Part shown: positions 23,580-35,822 of the stretch, in pieces | Layout of the letters: each line of letters starts with the position of its first letter | How positions within the stretch are numbered: the stretch's first letter is position 1 | Origin: Hygrocybe punicea | Lineage: Eukaryota; Basidiomycota; Agaricomycetes; Agaricales; Hygrophoraceae | Length of the DNA: 64,000 nt | Direction of reading: 5' to 3' | Assembly: GCA_963556145.1 (NCBI GenBank) | Contig: OY744471.1 | Coordinates: forward strand, 241,590 to 305,589 | The notes under the pieces: generated by a model | Database searches by the model: none | Told to the model about the DNA's origin: nothing | Seen by the model: the letters and a program-made list of their open reading frames with translations, nothing else | Made by a program: the position numbers and the translations under genes

Positions 23580-24826
23580 GTGACTTGTCACAGGTGACTT
23601 TCACGCTTTATTTGGAGTCCCACAATGCAACTGCGATATCTCATCCAATTCTACTCAAATGTCTAAGCCGTTTGAAATCCTGACTCTCGCGACCTAAATC
23701 TCGGTGCATGCCACTCCTTTCGTCCTAATTCACTCGTTTCAAATTTTGGATTTTATGGGTGGTGCCCCGATCTGCACACACGCTCTGGGACGAAGAAGCA
23801 CTCGCAGGAACCAAAGTAAAGTATACATCTTCTCTTTATGTTGTTCTCTTGGTGCTCAGACCCTTTCCGAGTCATTCAGGATGCTGCAACATTCCGTTTT
23901 CCATGCAAGGTCCGGCCAACACGTATTTCGGTCCATAGATATAGTTTCAGGTGGCCGGCACACCTTCTAGCACAAAAAAGCGGTCAATATATCATGTTCG
24001 TATTCTTATCTGAGTGTTCAATTACTTCTGACTTATTCAGACCCCTCGAGCCCTCCAAATTTTGGTCAAGACACGCAAGATGGTATACACCAGTTGCAGA
24101 TACAATGTCAGCCGCAGAATCGATACCGGATCGAAAACTACAGTTCAAATTCTGTCTATATCTCATTATATTAGTGCTAACATTGTTTACAACCCATCCA
24201 GAATGTTCTACGTGAGCTGGTGGTGTCGCATATGGTACCAGACAGCGACAGGTATGATTCTGTCACCAAAATGAAAGATATCTCACTTCTGTTTCTCGGA
24301 AAGGTTTCCATTGGTTCCCAGAATCGCGAGAAGAGAATGCCAGCGGTAGGACAGGGTCTGACAGAGGAACACGGATGGATTGGACGATGACATAGTTTGT
24401 ACCGTGAGTGGACCGTTTGGGAACGCTCCGGCGTTTGTTGACGATTCGACATTGTCCAGAACATCCATGAGCTAGTACTAATGTGGAAGAAATGCAGAGG
24501 AAGGGCGGGAGATTGATGGGAAATGGAATATGCACTTGGGAGAGATGATAGAGAGGCCCTCCGGTCGTGCACATACAGGTTGCGCCGGCCCGTTGCCAGA
24601 ATGTTTGTCTTCCAATAATGTGATCTATCATGACCTTTCTGTTCATCAATACCACATGTACATATATATTTGTATCTGGCGCAATATTGCAGTGAAAAAG
24701 ACTTTCAATCGATCACCCAGAACACGTTCATTGAATTCAACTGAGTACAAAAAAATTGTCCATAAATCCATGTCTGAATCTACAGCATGATAGTCCACAA
24801 AGTCCACCAAGACGAGTTCAGCTTAT
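23580..24826. other. No gene recognised
   Basis: Only short, mutually inconsistent frames are present on both strands (for example 23838-24215 plus and 24263-24655 minus). None shows a recognisable domain. The right part is the 3' flank of the transposase gene that follows; I looked for a terminal inverted repeat partner here and did not find one. Confidence 0.4.
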
Positions 24827-26004
24827 TCAAACATACCCACAGTGCCGAAACCAACCAAAGATGTCCGCCGTCGTGTTTTGATACAATGCTTCGAGCAGCG
24901 TACAGGTAACCTCTATCGGCGATAATTCTGTCATGGCAAGGCGGACGTAGGCGCCATTGCGGCGAAGGTGGTACTTCATGGCTGAGAATGCGAGTTCAAT
25001 CGGATTATAATCTGGCAAGTAAGGAGGCAAAAATTTGTAGTGCATGCCGCTGATACATACTGTATCAACTGTCAATCATTCGCACCTGAATCAAGTTACT
25101 CACCGGGATGTGATCCGGTCCAGTACATTTGGATCCTTATGAATTCGGCAATTATCCATGACAATAACCGAATTCGGCCCCGGAAATGGGGTCATAGTAT
25201 CCAACAAACGATCAATGAAAATACCGAAGTGATTGGAATCGAAAGAGCCTTGTAGGATCTCGCAGTGAAGAAACCCATCATTGAGAGAGAGTGCCGGTAA
25301 AACTGAATACCTGTATGAATGCTTAGACATGCTAATCATGCAATGGATGAGACATACCGTTGTCCACGACAGAAAAAAGCCTTCCGAACTGCTGGCCTTC
25401 CTCGGATCACCCAAGCCCTTCCTCGGTAAGTTGTACGCCGGTCAACAGCACTTTCGTCAACAAAGATGAGTTGGTCAGCATTGTATGTGCCAATCCGGGC
25501 CGCAAAGTCTGCACGAAGTTCTGGATTGCTTCTCGTGTGAGCTAATAATTCTGGAATTAGAGAAGCCTTTCATAGAAAATTGCATTGGTACGTACTTTCT
25601 TCATCGTGAATCCACTTCTCCGCAGTGCACGCCACACTGTATTTAGGGAAACCGATATGCCACACTTGGCTTCTAAATCCAACCGGAGCTCGTCGAGATA
25701 AAGGTCAGGCATTTGATCCATCATGGTAAGTAAATGCTAAATATCGTTATCTAACGCATAGAAAATGTATCGCCGACACCTACGCACCTGGACATCAAAG
25801 TCACAGAGGGCCCGATAAGGCCGATGTTTCGCCCTCGATGCTGGGGTCATAATTTCCCCAGTACGATGGAAGTGCGCTAGAATTCTTTGTACAGAGCGTT
25901 TGCTAACATCCGCATACATGCAGATGTCATCCAGAGACATTGACGTCGAGAGCCTGACAATAATCCATTGTACAGACTCTGGAATTGATTTGCCTTGAAC
26001 CATC
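24827..26004 (-). CDS. Tc1/IS630-type transposase (DDE_3), apparently intact
   Basis: The start is taken at MVQGKSIPESVQW (26004), followed by helix-turn-helix segments (SLDDICMYADVSKRSVQRIL, then LNTVWRALRRSGFTMKK). The catalytic core reads FVDESAVDRRT (Asp 1), VIVMDNCRIHK (Asp 2) and LPDYNPIELAFS (Glu), so all three acidic residues are present. Four short GT-AG introns join the exons in phase; one at about 25049-25103 links the second Asp block to FLPPYLPDYNP. No in-frame stop was seen. This is the cut-and-paste transposase of a Tc1-like fungal element. It is divergent from the accessory gene starting at 26358. I could not delimit its terminal repeats. Confidence 0.8.
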
Positions 26005-26357
26005 GGGTGGGGGGACGTTCTGATGTAGGACTGGTTCAGGAACGGAGAGAAAGAAGCCGGGAAAGGAAAGGAAGGGTATCGTGGGGGGCAGGAAGATAAG
26101 ATATTGTCGTTAGCGTCGTAGGGACCTGAACTCAGAGGCCTGTGTCCAGACAGAGATGGCGTTTGATGGCAGGGCGCGTTCAGGGATTGGTGCATGAGGG
26201 GAGGAGGGGAGGGGGGGGCATGAGGTGGTGGACCAGGAGAACGGTTGACAGTACTGTTCAAGTTGAACTGACGATCAACTGACGACCGTTTTAGGATCCG
26301 TGTCTCCGCTGTCATCACCCTGCCAACCGACGCACTTGCACTTTCTTCACGAGTCTC

Positions 26358-28182
26358 ATGGGGCGCAAAGCTGTCAAGACGCGGCAACAAGCCACGAAGG
26401 AAAAGCGTCAGCTATCAAAGGGTATGTCAATGTACCCACCTGAATCTCTGACAATGACAATGACTGCAGCCACTGCTGCTACTGCTGCCTTGACTTTGAC
26501 CACGAAGTCAAGCCGCCCCAGCCGCCAGTCTTCGAAAGCTGTCAAGTTACTCTTGGGCGAACTTCAGAAGGAGGAGAGTGCAGATGAACCGGCCGCACCT
26601 GTCGCCGACGAGGATGAAGACTCTCAGGAGGACTTCGAGGAAGAAATTAGAGCCGTTGACGAGGAGGATGACGAGGACGAGGAGGCGGAGGTAGTGGAGG
26701 TGGAGGACGAGGATGAGGACGAGGAGGCGGCAGATGAGGAGGATGAGGAGGGCGAGGATGAGGAGGAGGAAGTCGAGAAGCCAAGAGTTGCCGCTAAAAA
26801 ATCTGCCAAACCCGCTGCTTCTGTGGTCAAAAAGAAGGTCAAGAAATCCAACAAGGACGCAAATGAGTCTAACGACTCAGTGGATGGCATTCGTAGGCGT
26901 TTTTCTATGAAGTTTGACTTCAGTTGACCTTTTCTCGTTGTTTTTAGCCCCTCGCTTTGATTATACCATGGAGATTCTCAGTAGGGCGAAGCAGTCCCAT
27001 TCTATCGAAACCATTTCATCGGGGATGACGGTCTATGATCTCAAGCAGAAGATTGCCAAGATCCTAGACATATTCCTGGACTCACTGCAAGTCCAATATC
27101 ACTTCAGTACGGATTCGAAAAGTGCCCTCCCTTGTGCTCTAGACACTCATCAACACTACAACATGCTACTGCAATTACTTCATGAACGCACTATCCCTCC
27201 ACGTCTCGCAAATGGCCGACACTCGACCCGCAAGATGAAACCCTTCACTCTCCAAGTTTTCAACCAAAGTGACTCGCCCTTTATGCCAGGAAATGAAACC
27301 AAGGTATGTAGTATTCATATATTACTGTGATGTGCAGATTGATAAGAAGGGTTCGGAGACGGCCAAATCAAAGATGAATGCAGCAGCCCTGACCAAGGAA
27401 GTGAACATGGCCATGTCTGATTTTCACCAGCAATGCATTGCTGTACGCCAGACTCTCACGGAATTATGGACATGCAACATGCATAGCCACCCCACCAAAC
27501 CAGCTTTATGCTTCAAGAATCCTACCACAGGCTTATGTCACCCAATCATGGAGAACAACATGAATCACTGGGCCTCACTTCATGTATGTGTTTCTTTCTA
27601 TGTCACAAGTTACTGTTCTAACCATTTTCCAGATAAAAGATCCCGAAGCATTTCCACTCGACAAGAAACCAGTTGAAATCAATATCCTGGGTAATACTGC
27701 CCGAGGACAAGTTATGGCAAAGGCACTGGAAAATGACATGGGCCAACCATTTCCATATGGATGTTACCCGACTCCGTTGATGTCACCGACAATGTATTAT
27801 GCGATGCCACAAATGGTGGTGCCTGGGTTATCTCAACCTGCAACTCAAGTCATGCCGCCGGGCAACCTGCCTACAAGCAATCCACCCGCTGCTGCGCCAC
27901 TTGCTGCCATGCCCCCTGCTGCTGCACCACCAGTGAAGTATCCTCGCATCACTGAGTGGATTCCCTATTGCGATTGACATCCCAACCGCAGTGGTCTAGA
28001 TCTCACCAGCCTAATTCCAAAATTCCAACAGCAAGGATTCATCTATATTATTAATAACATCAAGTATGTTTGACCTCTTCAACATGTCATAAGTTAAGAA
28101 TATATATTTGTATAGCTACATGACAAATAACGCTTATCGACATTTTAAGGATGTATTACCGCACAACTTCAGAATCAAGTAA
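26358..28182 (+). pseudogene. Tc1-linked accessory protein: acidic, UBL-like, Cys/His and SAM-like segments
   Basis: Exon 1 (MGRKAVKTRQQ) has a basic start and a long Glu/Asp run. After a GT-AG intron comes a ubiquitin/PB1-like block (MEILSRAKQSHSIET, VYDLKQKIAKILDIF, then RLANGRHSTRKMKPF). A Cys/His segment follows (LWTCNMHSHPTKPALC ... GLCHPIMENNMNHWASL), then a Pro/Met-rich linker and a C-terminal helical region (YPRITEWIPYCD, FIYIINNI). An in-frame TGA at 27975-27977 sits where an Arg codon is expected, so this copy is probably inactive. The same order of segments is seen in the gene at 38938, which is also next to a Tc1-type transposase. Domain names are by resemblance only. Confidence 0.55.
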
Positions 28183-28377
28183 ACCCTGTTTGGTTGTATG
28201 TTATTTGTACACCACGTGTCCGATCAATGTATGCAATGCCAAACATGTGTCATTGACAGGTCATCTGACCTGGCCAGTTGCTTCATGGGCTAGGGCATCG
28301 ACCCTGACTTCCAACGTTTTCTGTTCCCCTCATTTTTCCCCTCAGATGCCCACCAAAAAGATTCTACTACATCTACC

Positions 28378-30290
28378 ATGTCCTTGCCAGTCGTCAAAAC
28401 CTCAACTCCTGCTGTCAATCCCATGGCTTTCAAATACTGGCCTGATGCGCCACCCAAAAGGCTGCAGGAGCTGCATCGCATTTTCCAAATCCAGTACATG
28501 GTCCCACCCAAGATTCCAGCACCCAACAAGGAATCCAGCACCATTCGCGTCTTCTCTCGTAATCTCTATGTACTGAAGACCCACCCTCATGATGCCACCG
28601 CCCGAGGCGAGTTATGGCGCGAAATGCCCGAACGATACGAGGAACCGCTGCGTCAATTGATTTACCAGATGGACTTGTACATCTATGCGACAGCAGCAGT
28701 GGCATACAACAAAGCACCCCACTACTCGCCAGACTACATCAAAAACAATAAGGAAGGAACCGATACACTGCGTGACTACCTCAAATATACAGACACCATC
28801 ATGGACGAAATATGGGCAGAGGTTCTGGTTGCAAAACAGGCCAATGAGGTTACCCATGACTGGCGAAGCAAGATCTTCAATGATTGGCTCCTCAAAGAGT
28901 TTTATGTTGGCAAGCATTCTCCATCGGCATTAATTCAACATGGCGCTGTTAGCACCGAGACCACGCCAGAGGACCTCGGTGAGTACATATATGCATTGGC
29001 AGACATGAATTATGACATCTGGCATCATAGATTGGACGAAATACGACGAATCCGTGCCAGCATGGCACAGTGGATCCTCTGCAAATTAGTCATTTGGTGG
29101 GCTGCCAGATGCCACAAAGCTTGAAATCATTGGTCAGGTTATTGCATGGTGTAAAGGACATAGCATCCTCGTCGATGCTGATGTGGTGGAGGACAATGAA
29201 GGTGTGATCTAGAATTACATGTGTGATTGTGCTAATAATATAATACATTTGCAGAAGAGCCGGTTCCCCAGGGCAAGGGCAAGGGCAAAGCAAAGTCAAA
29301 ATTGGCCAGAAAACAGAAGGTATCTTCCGCTGGTCTGTAAACGTTTTCACCCATATTAGTGGATAGATGTATTGAATATTCAGGTGGCACAGACAATTCG
29401 TCCAACAAGGATAAAAAGAAACCAAAGCCCAAGCCCAAGCCCAAGTCCAGTAAGTAGTGTCATTGTCTGTGATCATCACACACGGTAACTCCTCATCATC
29501 ACAGAATGCACTGTGAAGTCCAAACCCAATGACGACGCTGAGGGTGAGTTATTAAATTCTAAATATCAAGATTATAACGCATATTATTCATTCATGCATA
29601 GACAATATCAAGATGGAGGAGGACTTAGCCCCAGTAAAGAAGAAACAATCCAAGGCTCAAATGCGTACGTTACTCACTTTGCTCTGAATAATGCACTGAC
29701 ATGTCGCAGTCACTGTCGAAATTGGGCCGTCACGCGGATGCAAGAAATCGGAATCCAAAAAATTGACAGTGGAAGTTAAACCACCCATCTCCTCCGAGGC
29801 GGATGATGTGCCACGGGAATCCGCAAAGTTGGACTTGCCAGAATGAGGCGGGTTGTTGATTTCTGATGACGATATAATCATGCACGACAATAATGGACCT
29901 CCCGAACCCATACAGGAGTCTCTCAGCAGCGATCACGAGGACGGCGAGACAGAAAAGAGGAGGAAGCTGGATCTGGCATCGGAGCAAGCGGGCATTATTG
30001 CAGAAACGCTCCAGCCAGTGAAGCCTCTGAAGAAGTCTCCAACTCCGGGTATGTACATCACACTCTATATAGATTTCACATCTGATCATGTCAATATCCT
30101 AGGATTCCATCCCAATATGCGTGCATCGTCACGCCATCAGTTGTCGACCCCTGTGGAGCCAGGCGGTTTATTAATGGATGTAGATTGGAGCAATATCGTT
30201 CCTCCTGATATCCTAGTCTCAATTCCTCCGAGCCAAATGAGGTCTTCATCTCCCAAGGCATCGACATCCAAACTGGACCCTGGGCCTTAA
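28378..30290 (+). CDS. Hypothetical multi-exon protein, charged C-terminal half
   Basis: The start MSLPVVKTSTPAVNPMAF opens a helical domain (YEEPLRQLIYQMDLYIYATA, YLKYTDTIMDEIWAEVL, DWRSKIFNDWLLKEFYVG, IYALADMNYDIWHHRLDE). A frame change near 29095 is needed to continue into GLPDATKLEIIGQVIAW and VDADVVEDNE. Several short exons then encode Lys-rich low-complexity sequence (GKGKGKAKSKLARKQK, KKKPKPKPKPK) and an end with EKRRKLDLASEQAGI and DVDWSNIVPPDILVSIPP. I do not recognise the family. It follows the Tc1 accessory gene by about 200 bp in the same orientation and could belong to the same element. Confidence 0.45.
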
Positions 30291-30299
30291 TTTCGGGTG

Positions 30300-31240
30300 C
30301 TGTAAGTCCTCTTTTTGTGGAGTATTAATTATATTTGACTAAAGACACTTTTATCTCAGTCATTGATTTCTGGTAATCTGTTGATAATCTGTGCCCTCAA
30401 CGTCCTCCTCTACTGCCATTCTTTACATTTGTACAATATCTGTACATTTCTTTTTTTGCTCTATTGAAAATGGCTTGTGTTACTTTCCTATGACCATAAC
30501 AATTGAGCAAGATAATAAGCATACACAGATATCACATAAGACATTGATCTTGGTGACTGAAAATCTGTTTGTCTAAATTAAATGTATTAATTTCAGTTCA
30601 CATTTGTCATAGTACAGCCACCACAGGTAACATGAGAAGGACAACCTTGGATTACTATGACTCGAGCTAATGAACATTCAAATTGAATATGTAATAAACC
30701 AGAACTGCCAACTTTATGGACCAATTAAATGGGGATACACATAAGAGATGTATGAGGAATTTTTGCCATTAAATAATATTGAAATATCCACTCAAATATT
30801 GAAATTATTTTGTTGCTATCATGAGTCCAAAAATGTCGAAAACATAACCTAATCCACTTTTTACAACATTTTCAGACTTATGATAACAACAAAAATAATT
30901 TTAATATATGAGTGGATATCTCAATATTATTTGATGGTAAATTCCTCATCCATCCCCTGTGACAACTGTAACAAATCCCCCTCATGTGGTGGCAAGCATA
31001 ACCATCACTCCAAGGAAAGCTATGACTATTCAGTACCAGAATATTAGATATGTTACAAAAACATTCAATTGAATAAAAACATCATAAAGCTTCAGGCACA
31101 CCTTATGATGTTTTTGGAAGAGCTTACAAATAAGATAATGTCATATGATCAATCCAATTGTGTTAATTGTTGTTCATGATCTGAACCACTTAACTAGTTA
31201 AATAGATACATGGGCAGTACTTCCTCTTACTATCACCAAT
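30300..31240. other. AT-rich intergenic region
   Basis: No gene is recognised. It contains the foldback repeat at about 30745-30965 and otherwise AT-rich sequence that leads into the Helitron region, which has the same base composition. Confidence 0.4.
30745..30965. repeat. Small foldback (MITE-like) repeat
   Basis: Two imperfect inverted arms of about 95 bp (30745-30840 and 30868-30965) share ATGAGGAATTT, AAATAATATTGA and ATATCCACTCA-type motifs around a short loop. Arm divergence suggests an old insertion. No clear target-site duplication was found. Confidence 0.6.
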
Positions 31241-31244
31241 CTAC

Positions 31245-31727
31245 ATGAATCTCCACGATATCATCCATGTCTGCATTGTGGTTTTGACTTATCTACATTT
31301 CCTTGCAAATGCAACCATATTTCCACAACTATGCCAAGACCAACTTATGTATATATCTCTTGAACCAATTTCCACTCCTTTGATATCGACCTTGGCCCAA
31401 GAATTGGGTGTTTTTCAAAGAAAACTCATAGAACATGAGTTTGCCCCAGATCAAGGCGATGCAACAATACTGATGCAAATAAATGCAACACAATGTGTAA
31501 AATTCAATGAAATAACAAAGAATACTTTGACACTCAATGCATTATTCACTTGGACTACATTTGAAGATAGCGCGTTCAATATGCAATTACGTTCTATTCA
31601 ATACGCCAGAACATATTTCTTACCTTCTAAATATCTCTTTGCTTTGTATTGTCTTCTCAAACCTATCACTGTCCAATGTCGTTGTAAAATGATCAATGCA
31701 TTGCTCATGCAATCACTATTGAGATGA
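31245..31727 (+). CDS. Unrecognised 160-codon open frame upstream of the Helitron gene
   Basis: The frame opens with a hydrophobic segment (VCIVVLTYLHFLANATIFP) and includes FQRKLIEHEFAPDQGDATIL. I see no known domain. It shares the AT-rich base composition of the Helitron and may be its leader or a relic of it. Support is only the length of the frame. Confidence 0.25.
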   Translation: MNLHDIIHVCIVVLTYLHFLANATIFPQLCQDQLMYISLEPISTPLISTLAQELGVFQRKLIEHEFAPDQGDATILMQINATQCVKFNEITKNTLTLNALFTWTTFEDSAFNMQLRSIQYARTYFLPSKYLFALYCLLKPITVQCRCKMINALLMQSLLR

Positions 31728-31902
31728 CATGATTTCAGATCATATTTATTTCATTGTATTACTAGTTCTCTATCACATGCAACATTGCTGTGGACCACAC
31801 TATGTTTCATAATACAGCATAGCCATTCAAACATAATTGTGTTCAATTTGAATTTATTCAGAAACTTGTTTAAATCTTTATATATAAATTCTGTTCATAG
31901 AT

Positions 31903-34900
31903 ATGACTACATTGGTGGTAGTAAACGAATACCAACATTCAAGTTTAGCTTTCTTCAATCTTTCATGCTACCGTCTAATAATATCAACCATGATTCTAAA
32001 ATATTATTGGAATATGTGGGGCATATTGATGAACAAACAGCCAACACTTTATATGAAGATAGAAAAAAATATGCATGTGTTAAGATGCCTTTACATGAAC
32101 TTCTGCCAAAGTTGATGGTGAAGGATATTGGTGAAATAACAACAATACATGGTATATATTTGTCAAAGACATTATGAAGATTACATGGACAAGATCTATC
32201 TGTGGCATTAATGAGGCATAATTGTTCAGCTTGTGATACTCATGTTTCTATTTTTCATGTGCATGATATTAAATCAAATAAAGATAAGTGTAAAGAGTGG
32301 TACAAAAGACAACAAATGACAGAAACATATGAGTGTGGAAAAGAAGAAACTCAGACTAAAATGAAAGAAGAATTGGACAAGTCAGATGAGCAATCATTTC
32401 CTCCTCCTCCACCATCTATTAAATTGAAGGAAACCATAATCAGCAACTGGTGCAGAGATACATCACCTGAATGTTTCCAAGAAAGTGGGTGTGCTGTATG
32501 TGGTTAATTGGTTGTGTTGAAAAACATGACTTTATTGTCAAAGATGAAGGTTAATCTGAAAATATTAACTAGAGACAATATGGGAATCACAAGGTGTGAA
32601 CGATATCATTGTTCTGATCCAATAGAGGATATCAAAGGTCTAGTGCTAGATAACACATGTAAATGGATATGCAAACCATGTGTGCTCAGTCTGAATAAAG
32701 GCCAAACTCCCAAATATGCTTTGGCAAATGGACTTTGGATGGGAAGAATTCCTGCACAACTTCAAAATCTAACATTTGCTGAACAACTTTTGATTGCCCA
32801 TGTTCGTCACAACAAATGTATTGTTCGTGTGTCATCTGGGATGCATAAAGTGAAAGCAAATGCCATCATGTTTCAAAACCCAACATCAAAGATATATCAA
32901 CGGTTGCCTCCAACAATTAAAGAACTTGATGAAGTGCTAGCCTTCATTTTCACTTGTCCTGCCAGACCAACTCCAGAAGACATGGAGCGAACACCTTTAT
33001 TAGTTCACCAAAGGCGAGTTTTGGCAGCTTTAGAATGGCTGAAATTGAATCACATGGATTACTATGATTTAGATATCTTCTATGAAAATCTAGCACAATA
33101 TCCAGATCATGGAATTCCTGTTGTGGTTGCATATCGACCAGCAGACACAAATAAGGAACTGGAAGCCACTAGTGCATTTGACAATGAAGAGGAAGATGGT
33201 GTGGAAGATGGACCTTGTCCCTTTGTTGTTAGTGGGGTAACTGGCGAAAATCTAGACATTACAAGTCCAAAGGCATTAATAGCTAGAGCGAGCAAGCACT
33301 TGATAGATGACCATGGTGGTGTTCTTGCCATAAGCCATGCTAGAAATCCAGAATTGTTCTTTAATAATCCTCAGTTATATCCTATGATGTTCCCCTGCCT
33401 ATTTCCATATGGCTTGGGTGGTATTAGCAGCATAGACAAGGATGTCTTAAGCATCAGTGATATGATGCACAAAAGACATCTCCTGATGTACTATGACAAA
33501 AGATTCCAAACCGATCCCTATTTTCCATTGATTGCATTCAATCAAGAACAAATCAAGGACAGTACAACCAGAGGATATTTGTTACTAATAAACATAATTT
33601 CAATGATATTGCAGATTGCCTGATGAATATCAATACAGCTGTTTTGAATGACCTCTCTAAAAGATTATCTAGAGGTGATAGAGTCAAACCAGATACATCA
33701 GAAGAGAAAGCATGCTATAAACTCATTTCTGATCTGGATCATGTAGCTGGTCAGGTCAAAGGTTCAATTACTAACAAGAAATACATGTGAAATGAGATTT
33801 GGTCTCTGATATCCTATATTGGTGCGCCAACTTGGTTTATCACTTTTGCACCTGCAGACATCAATCACCCACTATGCTTATATTATGCTGACAACAAAGA
33901 AAAGTGTTATCCTAAACTACGTCTACCCCAGGATTGTTACAAACTAATTGCAAACAATCCAGTTGCTGGAGCCCACTTCTTTCACTTTACTACTGAAATG
34001 TTCATCAAACATATATTAGGAATAAATGAATCTCATCCTGGCCTGTACGGAAACACATCAGGTTATTATGCGATGGTAGAGGAACAAGGAGGTCTTACCT
34101 TGCATCTTCATATGCTGTTGTGGATAAAGGGATGCCTTACACCTCAGGAAATATGTGACAAAATTATGGGTGAAAATTCCGACTTTCAGAAAAGATTAGT
34201 GGAATACTTGGAAAGTTTGTGTGTAGGACAATTCATGACAGGTTCTAAAGATGAGGTATCACAGAAATGGAACAGACAATGTCAAAACCTGAATATCAAC
34301 CACCGACATGTGTCATGCCAGATCCACCATCATATAATTGTTCCATGAATTGTCAATATCACAACAAAAGATCAACATGGTGGCAAAGGTTTCAAGATGT
34401 TGTAGATGATCTTTTATTGCGATTAAATGTACATAACAGGCATGATGGCAAAAAAAAGCCATACTGTCTTAATTTGAAAGGTGAATGTAAACGATGATTT
34501 CCCCGTGATATCTTTCAACAAACTTTTGTAGAACCTAACACTGGTGCTCTCAACCTCAAGCATGGTGAACCTTGGATGAACATGGTGACACCTGAAGTTA
34601 CATATATGCTACAATGCAATTCTGATGTGACCAGCTTATTATCAGGTACTGCTATAAAGGCCATAGTTGCATACATAACAGATTATATTACAAAATTCTC
34701 CTTGAAGACCTATAGCATTTTTGAAGTGATAAAAAGTATTTTTGATAAGAATTCCGAAATGATTGGTGGTGACCTGAAAAGAAAAGACAAAGTCAGAACA
34801 CTGTTTATACAAATAGTCAATTCACTCACCTCCAAATGGAAATTGGTGCTCCAATGGCTTCATTATATGTCCTTGGAAATCCTGATCACTACACCAGTCA

Positions 34901-35822
34901 CAAATTCGTGCCATTCTTTTGGAGATCTTATGTTAAAGAGGTTATCAGTGCATGGTCTGATGAAGAAATTGCTAATATATGTGAAGACCAAAATAATGCA
35001 CAAAACGTTGTTATTGGTAAGAATAATGGTGCATACATTGGACTTTCCAAAGTAAATAATTATATGTTCAGACCAGCCTTGTATGATAATGTATCACTGT
35101 ATGACTGGATATGTCTTGCCACTATGGAACCAAATAAAAAACACACCAAAACAAAGACCAAAAGGGCCAGAAAAGAACCAGTGCAAAACCATATTTTTGA
35201 CAATTTAGGCTGTGATGATTTGTCTGACTCTTTCACTGAACCTACTAATGTTGAATATTCCAGTGATGTCAACTTGTCTGATGTCGTTGACAATGATATA
35301 CTCATGGAGATAGATGAAATTCCAAAACCTGATAGTTTGAATAGACATGCAGGCACAGAAATAGCTGATAAAACAAATGAAGTTGATCTTAATAAATTGA
35401 CAAAAGTTGAAAATGATTATACTTTACATCCCAATCATCCACAATATCTTACCCACCATGCCAAAATGAAAGGGAATGATCCCTTCATAGTTCCTAATTT
35501 TATTCCAAACACTTTGCCAAGGGCTGACCGTGGTGATCAAGAATATTATTGTTGTACAATGTTAACGTTTTTCAAGCCATGGAGAAGTGACAAAGAACTC
35601 AAATGTAAATTACAAACATGGGATAATGCTTTTATAGACCATGAGTTTTCTAAAAGAGAGCTGGAGATCATGAAATACTTTGGTCTGCGGTATGACTGTT
35701 TGGATGCAAGAGATGATTTCTCTGCTAAACGTCAGAAGAATAATACTGCAGATATAAGGTATTCATGGGCGACTTCAAACGGTCTTGATGAACTCTGGAT
35801 GACATGCACATTACTGAATTAG
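31903..35822 (+). pseudogene. Helitron Rep/helicase protein, N-terminal and HUH part
   Basis: The N-terminal zone includes MPLHELLPKLMVKDIG, a CSACDTHVSIFHVHD motif, FPPPPPSIKLKETIISNWC and a Cys-rich block (CERYHCSDP ... CKWICKPCVLSLNKG). The conserved region ANGLWMGRIPAQLQNL through FPCLFPYGLGGI matches fungal Helitron proteins. The HUH Rep part has NPVAGAHFFHF, the HUH-type LTLHLHMLLWIKG (near 34090-34130), and a Tyr-containing AYITDYITKFSLKTY. Breaks: TGA at 32174-32176, TAA at 32505-32507 (where Gln is expected), a frameshift near 33590, TGA near 33788 (after KKYM) and TGA near 34495 (GECKR then stop). It is no longer functional. Confidence 0.85.

Noticed and set aside
26624..26890. Poly-Ser protein on the minus strand
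   Set aside because: It is the shadow of the Glu/Asp run in the accessory gene on the plus strand.
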